From positions 1-64,000 of the forward strand of contig NZ_SOHJ01000013.1 of assembly GCF_004403185.1 (NCBI RefSeq): DNA of 64,000 bases. The letters are read 5' to 3'. Made by a program: the position numbers and the translations under genes. The notes below the pieces were generated by a model. That model did no database searches. It saw nothing but the letters and a program-made list of their open reading frames with translations, and was not told the DNA's origin. Below, piece after piece: positions 54,230 through 63,392 of this stretch. This stretch comes from Cryobacterium suzukii (lineage in GTDB: Bacteria; Actinomycetota; Actinomycetes; Actinomycetales; Microbacteriaceae). Numbering within the stretch: position 1 is the stretch's first letter; the number at the start of each line of letters is the position of its first letter.

Positions 54230-55009
54230 TCAGTTCGTGCGGTAGCGAGATGCGAGTTGCGGGCTCTGGGCCGCGAACGCGGCGAGGTCTGCGCTAAATA
54301 CAGCCTCAAGGAGGCTGTATTCCTCGACGCCGGGAGCGCTGACAACTTCGCCGAGTTCGATGCCAGCCAGCGCAGCGACGACGACGTCGTCCGCGGACAT
54401 TCGAGGCACACCTGACAAGTCCATGCCCTGAACCTCGTGGAACTCGGTGGCCACGACCCCGGGACAGACGACATGCACGTTCACACCGGTCCCCTCCAGC
54501 TCCGCATGCAGGGTCTGTGACATGGTGATCGTGTGAGCAAGTGTTCCAGCGTAGATGGCGCGACGTGGCATCTGCGATGTCGGTGCCGGTCCCGAAAATG
54601 CGATCATCCCGGCAACGTTCACGATCGTTCCCACACCGCGTTCGATCATGCCAGGCAGCGCCGCGTGGGTCAGCATCGTCGGCGCGACGACCTTGACGTG
54701 CAGCAGCTCCCGCGCCTTCTCGGCGGGCAACTCCGCCATCGGCATGTAGTGGGCGACGCCAGCGTTGTTGATCAGCATCGTTAACGGTTGGCTTGCGCAC
54801 AACTTTGCGACCGTTTCGATGCCGTCATCGGTAGAAAGGTCAGCGGCGATAACCTGCACCGTCACTTCGGGGAGCGATGCGGCGAGTGCTTCGAGCCGTT
54901 CGAGCCGGCGGCCGACCACGATTAGGTCGTAACCGTCGCCGGCCAGACGCTCAGCGAACGCTTTGCCTATTCCGGACGATGCACCGGTGATGAGGGCGAG
55001 TGGGGACAT
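54230..55009 (-). CDS. Short-chain dehydrogenase/reductase, catalytic Lys replaced
   Basis: The 259-aa Rossmann-fold protein has cofactor motif GASSGIG (9-15), NADP-type Arg pair (VVGRRLERL) and NNAG (81-84). The active-site Ser139 and Tyr153 are in place, but the YxxxK lysine is leucine (IYAGTL, L157). It may have altered activity or act as a binding protein. It is convergent with the TM2 protein and upstream of an MBL hydrolase on the same strand. Confidence 0.85.
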   Translation of the reverse strand: MSPLALITGASSGIGKAFAERLAGDGYDLIVVGRRLERLEALAASLPEVTVQVIAADLSTDDGIETVAKLCASQPLTMLINNAGVAHYMPMAELPAEKARELLHVKVVAPTMLTHAALPGMIERGVGTIVNVAGMIAFSGPAPTSQMPRRAIYAGTLAHTITMSQTLHAELEGTGVNVHVVCPGVVATEFHEVQGMDLSGVPRMSADDVVVAALAGIELGEVVSAPGVEEYSLLEAVFSADLAAFAAQSPQLASRYRTN

Positions 55010-55090
55010 GTCTGCAGCTCCTTAAAATTGTCTGGTCTGAAATAAGGCGCAGTGATGTGAGCCGCCGGATGCCCGAGGCGGCTGCTGTCG

Positions 55091-55729
55091 TCACCAGCCG
55101 CGTTGTTTCCACTCGGAGAGCTTGCCCCGCTCGGCTCCAAGCGTTGTGCCTACCCCGTGGCCCGGGTGCACCAGTGTGTCGTCCGGAAGGTAGTCGAAGA
55201 TTCGGGTGACGACGTCGTTGTACAACGATGCGAAACGCTCGGCATCACCGTTGGTGTTCCCAACTCCGCCTGGGAAGAGCGAATCACCCGTGAAAAGATG
55301 GGCGGGACCATGCAGATCGCGGTAGAGCACGGCAATCGACCCGGGGGTGTGTCCGCGCAGGTGGATTATTTCGAGTTCAATGCCTTCGATGGACCTGACG
55401 TCCCCGTGGTGCAAGGTTATGTCCGTAGGCACGGCAATGTCCGCGATATCGTCGAGACCCGCCGCCGCTGGTGCCTTCGTCAGTTCCCTGACCTCGCCAA
55501 GTGCCCGCACATGATCCCAGTGCGAGTGGGTGGTGATTATGAGGGCCAGCCTGGTGATGGCAGTCGTGTCTTTCCGTGCATCTTCGAGCAGGGTGAAGAT
55601 GGCGGGTGCATCGTCCGCGGCGTCGATCAGCACCTGCGCGCCGCTGGATTTCGAGGTGAGTACGTACACGTTATTGCTCATCTCGGACACTGAGATGCTG
55701 CGAACCGTAAGGGCGTTGAGATCGTGCAT
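55091..55729 (-). CDS. MBL-fold metallo-hydrolase (glyoxalase II-like)
   Basis: The 212-aa metallo-beta-lactamase-fold hydrolase has THSHWDH, the LRGHTPGSIAVLY histidine and FTGDSLFPGG aspartate, with the last ligand in VHPGHG. It resembles small glyoxalase II/YcbL-type thioesterases. ATG 55729 gives the usual N-terminus (VRSISVSEMSNNVYVLTSK); the frame is open to 55789. Substrate unknown. Confidence 0.87.
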   Translation of the reverse strand: MHDLNALTVRSISVSEMSNNVYVLTSKSSGAQVLIDAADDAPAIFTLLEDARKDTTAITRLALIITTHSHWDHVRALGEVRELTKAPAAAGLDDIADIAVPTDITLHHGDVRSIEGIELEIIHLRGHTPGSIAVLYRDLHGPAHLFTGDSLFPGGVGNTNGDAERFASLYNDVVTRIFDYLPDDTLVHPGHGVGTTLGAERGKLSEWKQRGW

Positions 55730-55796
55730 AGTCCTGTTCCTATAACCGGTTACTGGTCTCGTTCGGCGGCGTCGCGGGGTTAGCGGCAAACAACCG

Positions 55797-56120
55797 CTAC
55801 ACGGGCATCGTCATTTCTCCCAATGGGCCCCAGCCTTCAGCGTCGATACGCTCGCTGATGACTTCTGGAATTTTCACGAGCGCTTGAGGCATAGCCTTCA
55901 TGGCCGCCGCGAAGTGAGTGCTGTTCACGTGAGCTCCCGCGGCGTCATCTTGGAATGCCTCGACGAGGACGAACTGGTGAGGATCGTCAACACTTCGCGA
56001 CCAGTCGAACCACAGGTTGCCCGGTTCCTGGCGCGTGGCCTCTGTGAAATCTCGGGTGAGGTCCAACCAACGATCACTCCACTCTGGTTTCACAGTGAAC
56101 TTGGCAACGATAAAAATCAT
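55797..56120 (-). CDS. ABM (putative quinol monooxygenase) family protein
   Basis: The 107-aa dimeric alpha-beta-barrel protein has the pattern MIFIVAKFTVKPEWSDRWLD, EPGNLWFDWSRSVDDPHQFV and LVEAFQDDAAGAHVNSTHF, as in YgiN/antibiotic biosynthesis monooxygenases. It starts at ATG 56120 with GGACC-type weak ribosome site and lies upstream of the MBL gene on the same strand. Confidence 0.88.
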   Translation of the reverse strand: MIFIVAKFTVKPEWSDRWLDLTRDFTEATRQEPGNLWFDWSRSVDDPHQFVLVEAFQDDAAGAHVNSTHFAAAMKAMPQALVKIPEVISERIDAEGWGPLGEMTMPV

Positions 56121-56334
56121 GGGATGGTCCCTTTCCGTGGGTCGCGTCCCATTGAATGGTGGCGCTTCCTAAAAACCTGACAATGAGTTGTCCTAGCTTA
56201 CGCGGCGGCGGATTCAGTGCGGATCGTCGTCGCCCGACCTGCGCCGCGCACCCGCATCGCCCCTATCAACCCTGGGTGTGGCAAACAAGCTGCCCGTTCA
56301 GGGACACCGCGCTGTCGAGGAGCACCTGTCGACT

Positions 56335-56351
56335 ATATTCGAGACGAATAT
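56335..56351. promoter_or_regulatory. Operator-like inverted repeat before the SDR gene at 56384
   Basis: ATATTCG-AGA-CGAATAT is a perfect 7-bp inverted repeat with a 3-nt spacer, 32 nt before the ATG, in the 263-bp gap between divergent genes. TetR-, HxlR- or ArsR-like repressors use such sites; no regulator gene is adjacent. Confidence 0.5.
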
Positions 56352-56383
56352 TGTAGACCGATCACCGCTTAGGAATTCTGAAC

Positions 56384-57091
56384 ATGAAAACTCGCAAAGT
56401 AGCCATCATCACTGGGGGCTCCCAAGGCATCGGAGCAGGTCTGGTGTCCGCCTTCCGCGGGCTCGGCTACGCCGTCGTGGCTAATTCACGCTCCATAACG
56501 GCGTCCGAACACTCGGACGTTATTACGGTACCCGGAGATATTTCGGACCCCGCTGTGGCCGGGAAGGTCGTCAGCACCGCGATGGAGAAGTTCGGCCGAA
56601 TCGACACGCTCGTGAACAATGCCGGAATCTTTATCGGAAAGCCATTCACCGAGTACACCCAGGAGGACTACAACAACATTCTTCAGGTGAACCTCGGAGG
56701 TTTCTTCCACATTACGCAGAAGACCATCGCGCAGATGGTCGAACAGGGAGCGGGCCACGTGGTGAACGTGACAACGACGCTTGTTGAATTCGCGAACTCA
56801 AGCGCTCCGTCTGCTCTCGCCTCACTGACCAAGGGCGGACTGTCATCCGTCACGAAGTCCCTGGCGATCGAGTACGCCAGCCGCGGCATCCGCGTGAACG
56901 CCGTTTCTCTGGGAGTCATCCACACCCCCATGCACCCGGAAGAGACGCACGGAACGCTCGCAGGCTGGCACCCGGTCGGACGGATTGGCACGATCGATGA
57001 TGTCACCCATGGCGTCCTCTACCTTGAACAGGCCCCATTCGTCACGGGGGAAATTTTACACATCGACGGCGGACAAAGCGCCGGAAGCTGA
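56384..57091 (+). CDS. SDR family oxidoreductase with non-canonical active site
   Basis: The 235-aa Rossmann protein has GGSQGIG (11-17), NNAG (78-81) and the C-terminal PFVTGEILHIDGGQS. The YxxxK motif reads A146-SLT-K150 (APSALASLTKGGL), so the catalytic Tyr is missing; this PSALASLTKGG variant occurs in a subgroup of SDRs. A possible operator lies upstream, and an NTF2-like gene follows 73 nt downstream. Confidence 0.88.
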   Translation: MKTRKVAIITGGSQGIGAGLVSAFRGLGYAVVANSRSITASEHSDVITVPGDISDPAVAGKVVSTAMEKFGRIDTLVNNAGIFIGKPFTEYTQEDYNNILQVNLGGFFHITQKTIAQMVEQGAGHVVNVTTTLVEFANSSAPSALASLTKGGLSSVTKSLAIEYASRGIRVNAVSLGVIHTPMHPEETHGTLAGWHPVGRIGTIDDVTHGVLYLEQAPFVTGEILHIDGGQSAGS

Positions 57092-57164
57092 GTCATGATT
57101 CGACGTGCAGGCTGAGCTGTCCGTCTCATCTTTGACTGTAGAAAAACGTACGGGAGAGAAACCG

Positions 57165-57545
57165 ATGACCGCGCTTGATAACATCGCTCGAGTTCGCATC
57201 TTGACGGAAGTCTTCAATGCCTGGGCGAACGGAATCCGTGAACATGAGCCGGAACGTGTCGCCTCCTACTTCACCGAAAATGCACTATTCCAAGGCGTCG
57301 CGCCAACGCATTCGATTGGCAGGCTCGGTGTGATCACCTATTACGACAGCCAGCCGGTCGGCCTCAGTCCCGCCTTTCGCATTCTCGAACACCGCCAACT
57401 CTCCGACACAACATTGATCTCATATATCGACGTCGACTTCACCCGTCCTGACGGTGTCGTCATTCCCGTTCACCTGACGGCTGTTCTGCAATACGTCGAT
57501 GATTCATGGCTCATCAGCCATTACCACGTTTCACAGGTCGAGTAA
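57165..57545 (+). CDS. NTF2/SnoaL-like protein
   Basis: The 126-aa protein has a cone-shaped NTF2-like fold pattern (FNAWANGIREHEPERVASYF, ENALFQGVAPTHSIGRLGVI, WLISHYHVSQVE). GGGAGAG before the ATG at 57165 decides the start. Together with the SDR upstream it may act on a small ligand. Function unknown. Confidence 0.75.
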   Translation: MTALDNIARVRILTEVFNAWANGIREHEPERVASYFTENALFQGVAPTHSIGRLGVITYYDSQPVGLSPAFRILEHRQLSDTTLISYIDVDFTRPDGVVIPVHLTAVLQYVDDSWLISHYHVSQVE

Positions 57546-57843
57546 GAGCGTGCGAGGTCGTTGATCGGTTCGCCGGTAGTAATTCCCTTGTGGCACAAAT
57601 CGTTGAGTTCCCGGATGCGCCACGGTGCCCTTTATTTTATTAGCCTGCGCGTGTCAGCGTCACAGACTGACGATCGCTAGGTTCCGGCTGTGGTGGAGGT
57701 CGCGCGGGTGCCGTCGCTGCAGATATGCCGCGAGGTGTTCCCCGACAGGTGCGCTCCACCTTTGATCCACCGGCAGGACACCGGGGCGACATCTTCACGC
57801 GGCAGCCTGAAAGCGTTCAACGCTTCCAACGCAAGGAGATCCC
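57546..57843. other. Intergenic stretch before the glycerophosphodiesterase gene
   Basis: No gene or clear promoter pair seen. AAGGAGATCCC immediately before 57844 is the ribosome site of the next gene. Confidence 0.45.
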
Positions 57844-58737
57844 ATGAGCACGCCCACTGTCACCGTTCCCGCCGTATCGTTTCGACGCCGTCGCGTCGCC
57901 GGTGCTGCCGTCGCTGCTTCCCTGGTCGCCGGCCTGTCCGTCGGCGCGGCACCCAGTGCCTTCGCGAGCGAATCCGACGACGTGATCAACGCAGCGCATC
58001 GCGGCGCGAGTCAATCTACTCCCGAGAACACCCTCGCCGCCTTTCGCGCAGGAACGGACCAAGGCGCCGACCTGATCGAGATCGACGTTCAACGCTCCGT
58101 CGACGGAGAACTCGTGGTCATTCACGACACGAACCTGACCCGAACCACAAACGCGGAGGACGTCTTCCCCGACCGGGCACCATGGAATGTGGGCGACTTC
58201 ACCGCTGCAGAGATGCAAACCCTCGACGCCGGCTCGTGGAAAGGCGCCCAGTTCACCGGCGAAAAGCTACCAACCTTCGCCGAGGCGATCGAGGTCATTC
58301 GAAAGAGCGGATCCGGCATGCTGCTCGAAATCAAGTCACCCGAGCTGTACACGGGTATCGAGGCCGAGATATCAGCCGCGCTTCGTGAATCCCGCGGCTA
58401 CGTGCAGTCCGCCGTGGGTCAGGACAAGCTCGTGGTGCAGTCGTTCAACTTCGACTCGATGAAAACCTTCACCGAACTCGAACCGACCGTTCCGGTGGGC
58501 CTCCTCGGCACACCGACCATCGATCGACTGCCGGAACTTGCCACGTGGGCAGATCAGGTCAATCCGTACCACACGTCGATTGACGCGGCCTACGTGGCCG
58601 AGGTTCACCGCCTCGGCATGGACGTGCTCGTGTGGACGGTCAATGCGGAGGCAGACATGGTGCGGGCCATCGAGCTGGGCGTGGACGGCGTGATCACCAA
58701 CCGTCCGGACGTGCTCAACTCCCTGCTCGAGAACTAA
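57844..58737 (+). CDS. Secreted glycerophosphodiester phosphodiesterase
   Basis: The 297-aa protein has a signal peptide (basic RRRR at 14-17, hydrophobic 18-38, AFA cleavage motif near residue 39) and a GDPD TIM barrel: NAAHRGASQSTPENTLAAF (catalytic His, metal Glu), LIEIDVQRSVDGELVVIHD (metal E-x-D and second catalytic His), then VWTVNAEADMVRAIELGVDGVITNRPD. It hydrolyses glycerophosphodiesters to glycerol-3-phosphate and an alcohol outside the cell. Confidence 0.93.
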   Translation: MSTPTVTVPAVSFRRRRVAGAAVAASLVAGLSVGAAPSAFASESDDVINAAHRGASQSTPENTLAAFRAGTDQGADLIEIDVQRSVDGELVVIHDTNLTRTTNAEDVFPDRAPWNVGDFTAAEMQTLDAGSWKGAQFTGEKLPTFAEAIEVIRKSGSGMLLEIKSPELYTGIEAEISAALRESRGYVQSAVGQDKLVVQSFNFDSMKTFTELEPTVPVGLLGTPTIDRLPELATWADQVNPYHTSIDAAYVAEVHRLGMDVLVWTVNAEADMVRAIELGVDGVITNRPDVLNSLLEN

Positions 58738-58863
58738 CCCGAGCGCTATCGCCGGGTGTCAGGAGATCCACCGACACCGTAATCCGTGGCTTCCACGGGC
58801 GTTGCTGGACGGACATGGTTGGCAGCGGGGAACAATTCCGCCGCCACCCTCGTTGTCGCCATC

Positions 58864-59505
58864 ATGACAACTATCGGAATCATCGGTGCAGGAAACATTG
58901 GCAGCCAGGTCGCCCGCAAGGCGATCGAGAACGGCTATGACGTCGTGATCAGCAATTCGCGAGGTGCGGAGACCCTCGCAGAGCTCGTCGCCGAGCTGGG
59001 CCCGAAAGCGACCGCCGGAACCTCGGCGCAGGCCGCTGAGGCCGCCGAGGTCGCGGTTGTGACTGTGCCGCTGAACGCCTACGCGGACGTGCCCGTTGAG
59101 CAGCTCGCCGGCAAGATCGTGATTGACACCAATAACTACTACTTCGAACGCGACGGACACATCGCAGCCCTCGATAACGGCGAAACGACCGTGACGGGCA
59201 TGCTGCAGAAGCACCTGCCGACCTCACGCGTAGCGAAGGGCTTCAACCACATCACGGCCGCCGACATCACAGCGGACTCGTTCCCCACCGGCGACCCGGC
59301 GCGGCGGGCGCTGGCCACGGCGTCCGACTTCGCGGATGCGTCCGCCTTCGTTACGAAGCTCTACGACGAATTCGGCTTTGACACCGTGAACATCGGCCCG
59401 CTCGAGGAGAGCTGGCGCGTCGAGCGCGACCGCCCGGCCTATGGCATCCGTCAGACCACTGCAGAGCTCGAGGCCAATCTGGCGAAAGCCCCGCGCACCG
59501 TCTGA
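58864..59505 (+). CDS. NADPH-dependent F420 reductase-like/NADP-binding oxidoreductase
   Basis: The 213-aa protein has an N-terminal dinucleotide fold (IGIIGAGNIGSQVARKAIEN, then VVISNSRGAETL) and the pattern VIDTNNYYFERDG and KGFNHI of the Fno-like NAD(P)-binding family (F420_oxidored). Such proteins may transfer hydride between NADPH and F420 or another acceptor. ATG 58864 is preferred over the frame open from 58786. Confidence 0.87.
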   Translation: MTTIGIIGAGNIGSQVARKAIENGYDVVISNSRGAETLAELVAELGPKATAGTSAQAAEAAEVAVVTVPLNAYADVPVEQLAGKIVIDTNNYYFERDGHIAALDNGETTVTGMLQKHLPTSRVAKGFNHITAADITADSFPTGDPARRALATASDFADASAFVTKLYDEFGFDTVNIGPLEESWRVERDRPAYGIRQTTAELEANLAKAPRTV

Positions 59506-59660
59506 TTGCTCAACACGCCCGCGCGAACATGGGACATCGGAATCACCGGACAAAACTGGCGAGTTAGCGAGGATTCGTGGCTTTCTCGCGCTGAGGCGAC
59601 CAAGGCGGACCGACCAGGGATGTAACGAAATTTGCCCTAGCGCGTTGTGCACTGTCGACC

Positions 59661-59666
59661 TAGGCT
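59661..59666 (+). promoter_or_regulatory. -10 box of leaderless narG transcript
   Basis: TAGGCT ends 6 nt before the narG ATG. No clear FNR/CRP-type palindrome was found in 59506-59660. Confidence 0.4.
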
Positions 59667-59672
59667 ATCCGC

Positions 59673-62600
59673 ATGGCAGCTGGTCCTATACCTGCCGGGT
59701 TAGACGGAAAAGCGTCAGACACGATGTTGGCCCTTGGCCGTTTTTTCACCCGTTGGGAACACACAGATGACGGACGTGCGGTCTTCCGCGAGGGCGGCCG
59801 TAAAGGAGACGTGTTCTACCGAGACCGGTGGAGTCATGACAAGGTCGTTCGTTCCACCCACGGGGTGAACTGCACCGGGTCGTGTTCCTGGAAGGTCTAC
59901 GTGCGCGACGGGATTATCACCTGGGAGGCCCAGCAGACGGACTACCCGTCGGTCGGGCCGGATAGCCCGGAATACGAACCGCGTGGCTGCCCGCGCGGTG
60001 CCGCGTTCAGCTGGTACACCTACTCGCCAACTCGGGTGCGGTATCCGTATGCGCGCGGTGTCCTCGTCGAAATGTACCGTGAGGCCAAGGCCAGGCTCAA
60101 TGACCCGGTGCTGGCCTGGGCGGATGTCGTGAACGACCCGGAGCGCCGCCGCCGATACCAGCAGGCGCGCGGCAAGGGCGGGCTGATTCGCATTCCATGG
60201 TCGGAAGCTATCGAGATTTCCGCCGCAGCGCACGTTCACACCATCAAGACCTACGGGCCAGACCGCTGCTCCGGATTCTCGCCCATTCCGGCCATGTCGA
60301 TGGTCTCTCATGCCGTGGGCAACCGGTTCATCCAGCTCATCGGTGGCGTCATGACGTCGTTCTACGACTGGTACGCCGACCTGCCGGTGGCGAGCCCGCA
60401 GGTCTTCGGCGACCAGACGGATGTTCCAGAATCGGGCGACTGGTGGGACGCCACGTACCTCATGATGTGGGGTTCAAACGTCCCTGTTACCCGCACACCG
60501 GACGCCCACTGGATGACGGAGGTGCGCTACCGAGGTACAAAAGTCATTGCCATCAGTCCCGACTACGCGGACAACACCAAATTTGCCGACGAATGGTTAC
60601 CCGCGCAAGCCGGCACCGACGCCGCACTGGCGATGGCCATGGGGCACGTCATTCTCAAGGAATTTTTCGTCGAACGCACGATCCCGTATTTCGAGGGCTA
60701 CGTGCGCCGGTATACCGACCTGCCCTTTCTCGTTCGGCTCGAACAGCACTCAGATGGGCTCGGCCTGGTGCCGACTAAATTCTTGACCGCCGCCGACCTG
60801 CCGGGCCAGGCCGCAGTCGAGGGCGCGGCATTTAAAACCGTCCTGCTGGATGCAGCAACGGGGGAGCCCGTCGTACCCAACGGATCAATCGGCTTTCGCT
60901 ACGGAGAAGCCGGACAGGGCAAATGGAACCTCGACCTGGAAGGGATCGACCCCGCCCTGTCGCTGCTGGGAGTCGCGAATGGTGAGGCCGCCAGCATCCG
61001 GATGCCGTGCTTCGAAGCGCCCTCGGGCGAAGGCTCGATTCTCACCCGCGGTGTTCCAGTCCGCCGGGTGGCGGGGCATCTCGTGACAACAGTTTTTGAC
61101 CTGATGATGGCCCAATACGGCGTCGGGCGCCCAGGCCTCCCGGGGAACTGGGCGTCGGGCTACGACGACTCTTCGACGCCGTACACCCCCGCCTGGCAGG
61201 CCGAGATCACTAGCGTTCCGGCAGCGGCGTGCATTCGGGTGGCCCGGGAATTCGCCCGCAATGCGGAACAGTCCAAGGGCCGCTCCATGATCATCATGGG
61301 GGCCGGAATCTGCCAGTGGTTCCACGGTGATGCCACCTACCGAGCGGTATTGTCGATGCTCATGCTGACGGGATGCATGGGCCGCAACGGCGGCGGCTGG
61401 GCACACTATGTGGGGCAGGAGAAGACCCGACCGATCACGGGGTGGATCTCGCTCGCCAACGCCATGGACTGGAGCCGGCCGCCGCGCACCATGATCGGCA
61501 CCGGCTACTGGTACATGCACACCGACCAGTGGCGCTCCGACGGATATTCCGCCGACTCCCTGAAATCCCCGCTGGCGGAGGGGCACTTTGACGGAATGCA
61601 CACCGCCGACACCCTCGCCCAATCTGCGCGGCTCGGGTGGATGCCGTTCTACCCGCAATTCGACCGCAACCCGCTCGACCTCGCCGACGAGGTACAGGCG
61701 GCGATTGAGCGGGGTGAGGCGACCGATGCCCCCGCCTACGTCGCGGCGGCACTCAAATCCGGGCAACTGAAAAGCGCCATCGACGATGTCGATGCCCCCG
61801 AAAACTGGCCGCGTACTCTGGTGCTCTGGCGCTCAAACCTGTTCGGTTCCTCGGCCAAGGGCAACGAATATTTTCTCAAACATCTGCTGGGTACCCACCA
61901 CAATGTGCTGGGCCAGGACCACGTGAATGCGGCACGGCCTCGCGACGTGGTGTGGCACGAGAATGCACCGGAGGGCAAACTCGATTTCTTGGTCTCGGCC
62001 GATTTCCGCATGACCTCCACGACGCTCCTGTCCGACATCGTCTTCCCCGCCGCCACCTGGTACGAGAAACACGACCTCTCCTCAACCGACATGCATCCGT
62101 TTGTGCACGCCTTCACGCCGGCCATCGATCCGCCCTGGGAAGCTAAAACCGATTTTGAGATGTTTCACCTGCTCGCCGAGGAAGTCTCCAGGCAGGCCAA
62201 AAGGCATCTGGGCACTCGACGGGACCTCGTCAGCGTGCCCCTGCAGCATGACACCCCCGGCGAGATCGCCCAGCCAGGTGGGGTGGTCAGGGACTGGCGC
62301 CAGACGGATATTCCCGCGGTACCCGGCCAGAACATGCCGGTCTTCCAACTCGTGGAACGGGACTATACCCAGATCGCCGAGAAGCTGGCCACGGTCGGTC
62401 CCCTGGCGGAGCAACGGGGTTTCACCGTCAAGAACGTCACATTTCGCATGGAACACGAGATTCCACGTCTGGCTCAAAGTAACGGTGTGATGCGGGGCGG
62501 CGCGGGTCATGGACGGCCAGCGATCGACACGGATGCGAAGTTCGCGCAGGCAATTTTGAGCTTTTCCGGCACGACCAACGGCGAGCTCGCCGTTCAGGGA

Positions 62601-63392
62601 TTCCGCGAGCTCGAGAAGCAAACGGGAATGCGCCTGGCCGACCTGGCCGAGGGGTCCGCGGAGAAACGGATCACGTTCGCACAAACCCAGGCTGCCCCGG
62701 TACCGGTGATCACGTCGCCGGAATGGTCTGGGTCAGAAACCGGAGGCCGACGCTACTCACCGTTCACGATCAACGTGGAGAGGCTGAAGCCCTGGCACAC
62801 GCTGACCGGCCGAATGCACTTCTTCCTCGACCATGACTGGATGATGGACCTCGGCGAAGCCCTACCCATCTACCGGCCTCCCCTCGACATGCAACGCCTG
62901 TTCGGCGAACCCAAGTTCGGTCCGAACGGCGACACTGAGGTGACGGTGCGCTATTTGACGCCGCATTCCAAATGGTCGATCCACTCGGAGTACCAGGACA
63001 ACCTGTTCATGCTGTCACTCTCCCGCGGCGGGCCGACCGTATGGATGAGCCCCCAAGATGCCGACTCCATCAAGGTCCTTGATAACGACTGGGTCGAATG
63101 CGTCAGTATGAACGGTGTTCTGGTGGGCCGGGCGATCGTCAGCCACCGGATGCCGCAGGGAGTTGTGTACGTTTACCACGCCCAGGAACGCACCATCGAT
63201 GTACCCAAGTCCGAGGCCACCGGCAGGCGTGGCGGGATCCATAATTCGGTGAGCCGGTTGCTGGTTAAACCCACGCACCTCATCGGCGGCTACGCGCAGC
63301 TGTCCTACGCGTTCAACTATCTGGGCCCGACCGGTAACCAGCGGGACATCGTCTCGACGATCCGTCGGCGCTCACAGGAGGTAACGTACTGA
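59673..63392 (+). CDS. narG: Respiratory nitrate reductase alpha subunit
   Basis: NarG is the molybdenum bis-MGD subunit reducing nitrate to nitrite on the cytoplasmic face of the membrane. The 1239-aa length is normal. The N-terminal FS0 cluster ligands H63, C67, C71 and C106 match the E. coli layout (H-x3-C-x3-C-x34-C). YADNTKFADEWLPAQAGTDAA and the molybdopterin segments to the C-terminal THLIGGYAQLSYAFNYLG are complete. TAGGCT immediately upstream suggests a leaderless start. It shares one base with narH. Confidence 0.97.
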   Translation: MAAGPIPAGLDGKASDTMLALGRFFTRWEHTDDGRAVFREGGRKGDVFYRDRWSHDKVVRSTHGVNCTGSCSWKVYVRDGIITWEAQQTDYPSVGPDSPEYEPRGCPRGAAFSWYTYSPTRVRYPYARGVLVEMYREAKARLNDPVLAWADVVNDPERRRRYQQARGKGGLIRIPWSEAIEISAAAHVHTIKTYGPDRCSGFSPIPAMSMVSHAVGNRFIQLIGGVMTSFYDWYADLPVASPQVFGDQTDVPESGDWWDATYLMMWGSNVPVTRTPDAHWMTEVRYRGTKVIAISPDYADNTKFADEWLPAQAGTDAALAMAMGHVILKEFFVERTIPYFEGYVRRYTDLPFLVRLEQHSDGLGLVPTKFLTAADLPGQAAVEGAAFKTVLLDAATGEPVVPNGSIGFRYGEAGQGKWNLDLEGIDPALSLLGVANGEAASIRMPCFEAPSGEGSILTRGVPVRRVAGHLVTTVFDLMMAQYGVGRPGLPGNWASGYDDSSTPYTPAWQAEITSVPAAACIRVAREFARNAEQSKGRSMIIMGAGICQWFHGDATYRAVLSMLMLTGCMGRNGGGWAHYVGQEKTRPITGWISLANAMDWSRPPRTMIGTGYWYMHTDQWRSDGYSADSLKSPLAEGHFDGMHTADTLAQSARLGWMPFYPQFDRNPLDLADEVQAAIERGEATDAPAYVAAALKSGQLKSAIDDVDAPENWPRTLVLWRSNLFGSSAKGNEYFLKHLLGTHHNVLGQDHVNAARPRDVVWHENAPEGKLDFLVSADFRMTSTTLLSDIVFPAATWYEKHDLSSTDMHPFVHAFTPAIDPPWEAKTDFEMFHLLAEEVSRQAKRHLGTRRDLVSVPLQHDTPGEIAQPGGVVRDWRQTDIPAVPGQNMPVFQLVERDYTQIAEKLATVGPLAEQRGFTVKNVTFRMEHEIPRLAQSNGVMRGGAGHGRPAIDTDAKFAQAILSFSGTTNGELAVQGFRELEKQTGMRLADLAEGSAEKRITFAQTQAAPVPVITSPEWSGSETGGRRYSPFTINVERLKPWHTLTGRMHFFLDHDWMMDLGEALPIYRPPLDMQRLFGEPKFGPNGDTEVTVRYLTPHSKWSIHSEYQDNLFMLSLSRGGPTVWMSPQDADSIKVLDNDWVECVSMNGVLVGRAIVSHRMPQGVVYVYHAQERTIDVPKSEATGRRGGIHNSVSRLLVKPTHLIGGYAQLSYAFNYLGPTGNQRDIVSTIRRRSQEVTY

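Noticed and set aside
59506-59660. FNR/CRP-type operator before narG
   Set aside because: No TTGAT-N4-ATCAA or TGTGA-N6-TCACA palindrome could be found; anaerobic control may use another regulator.
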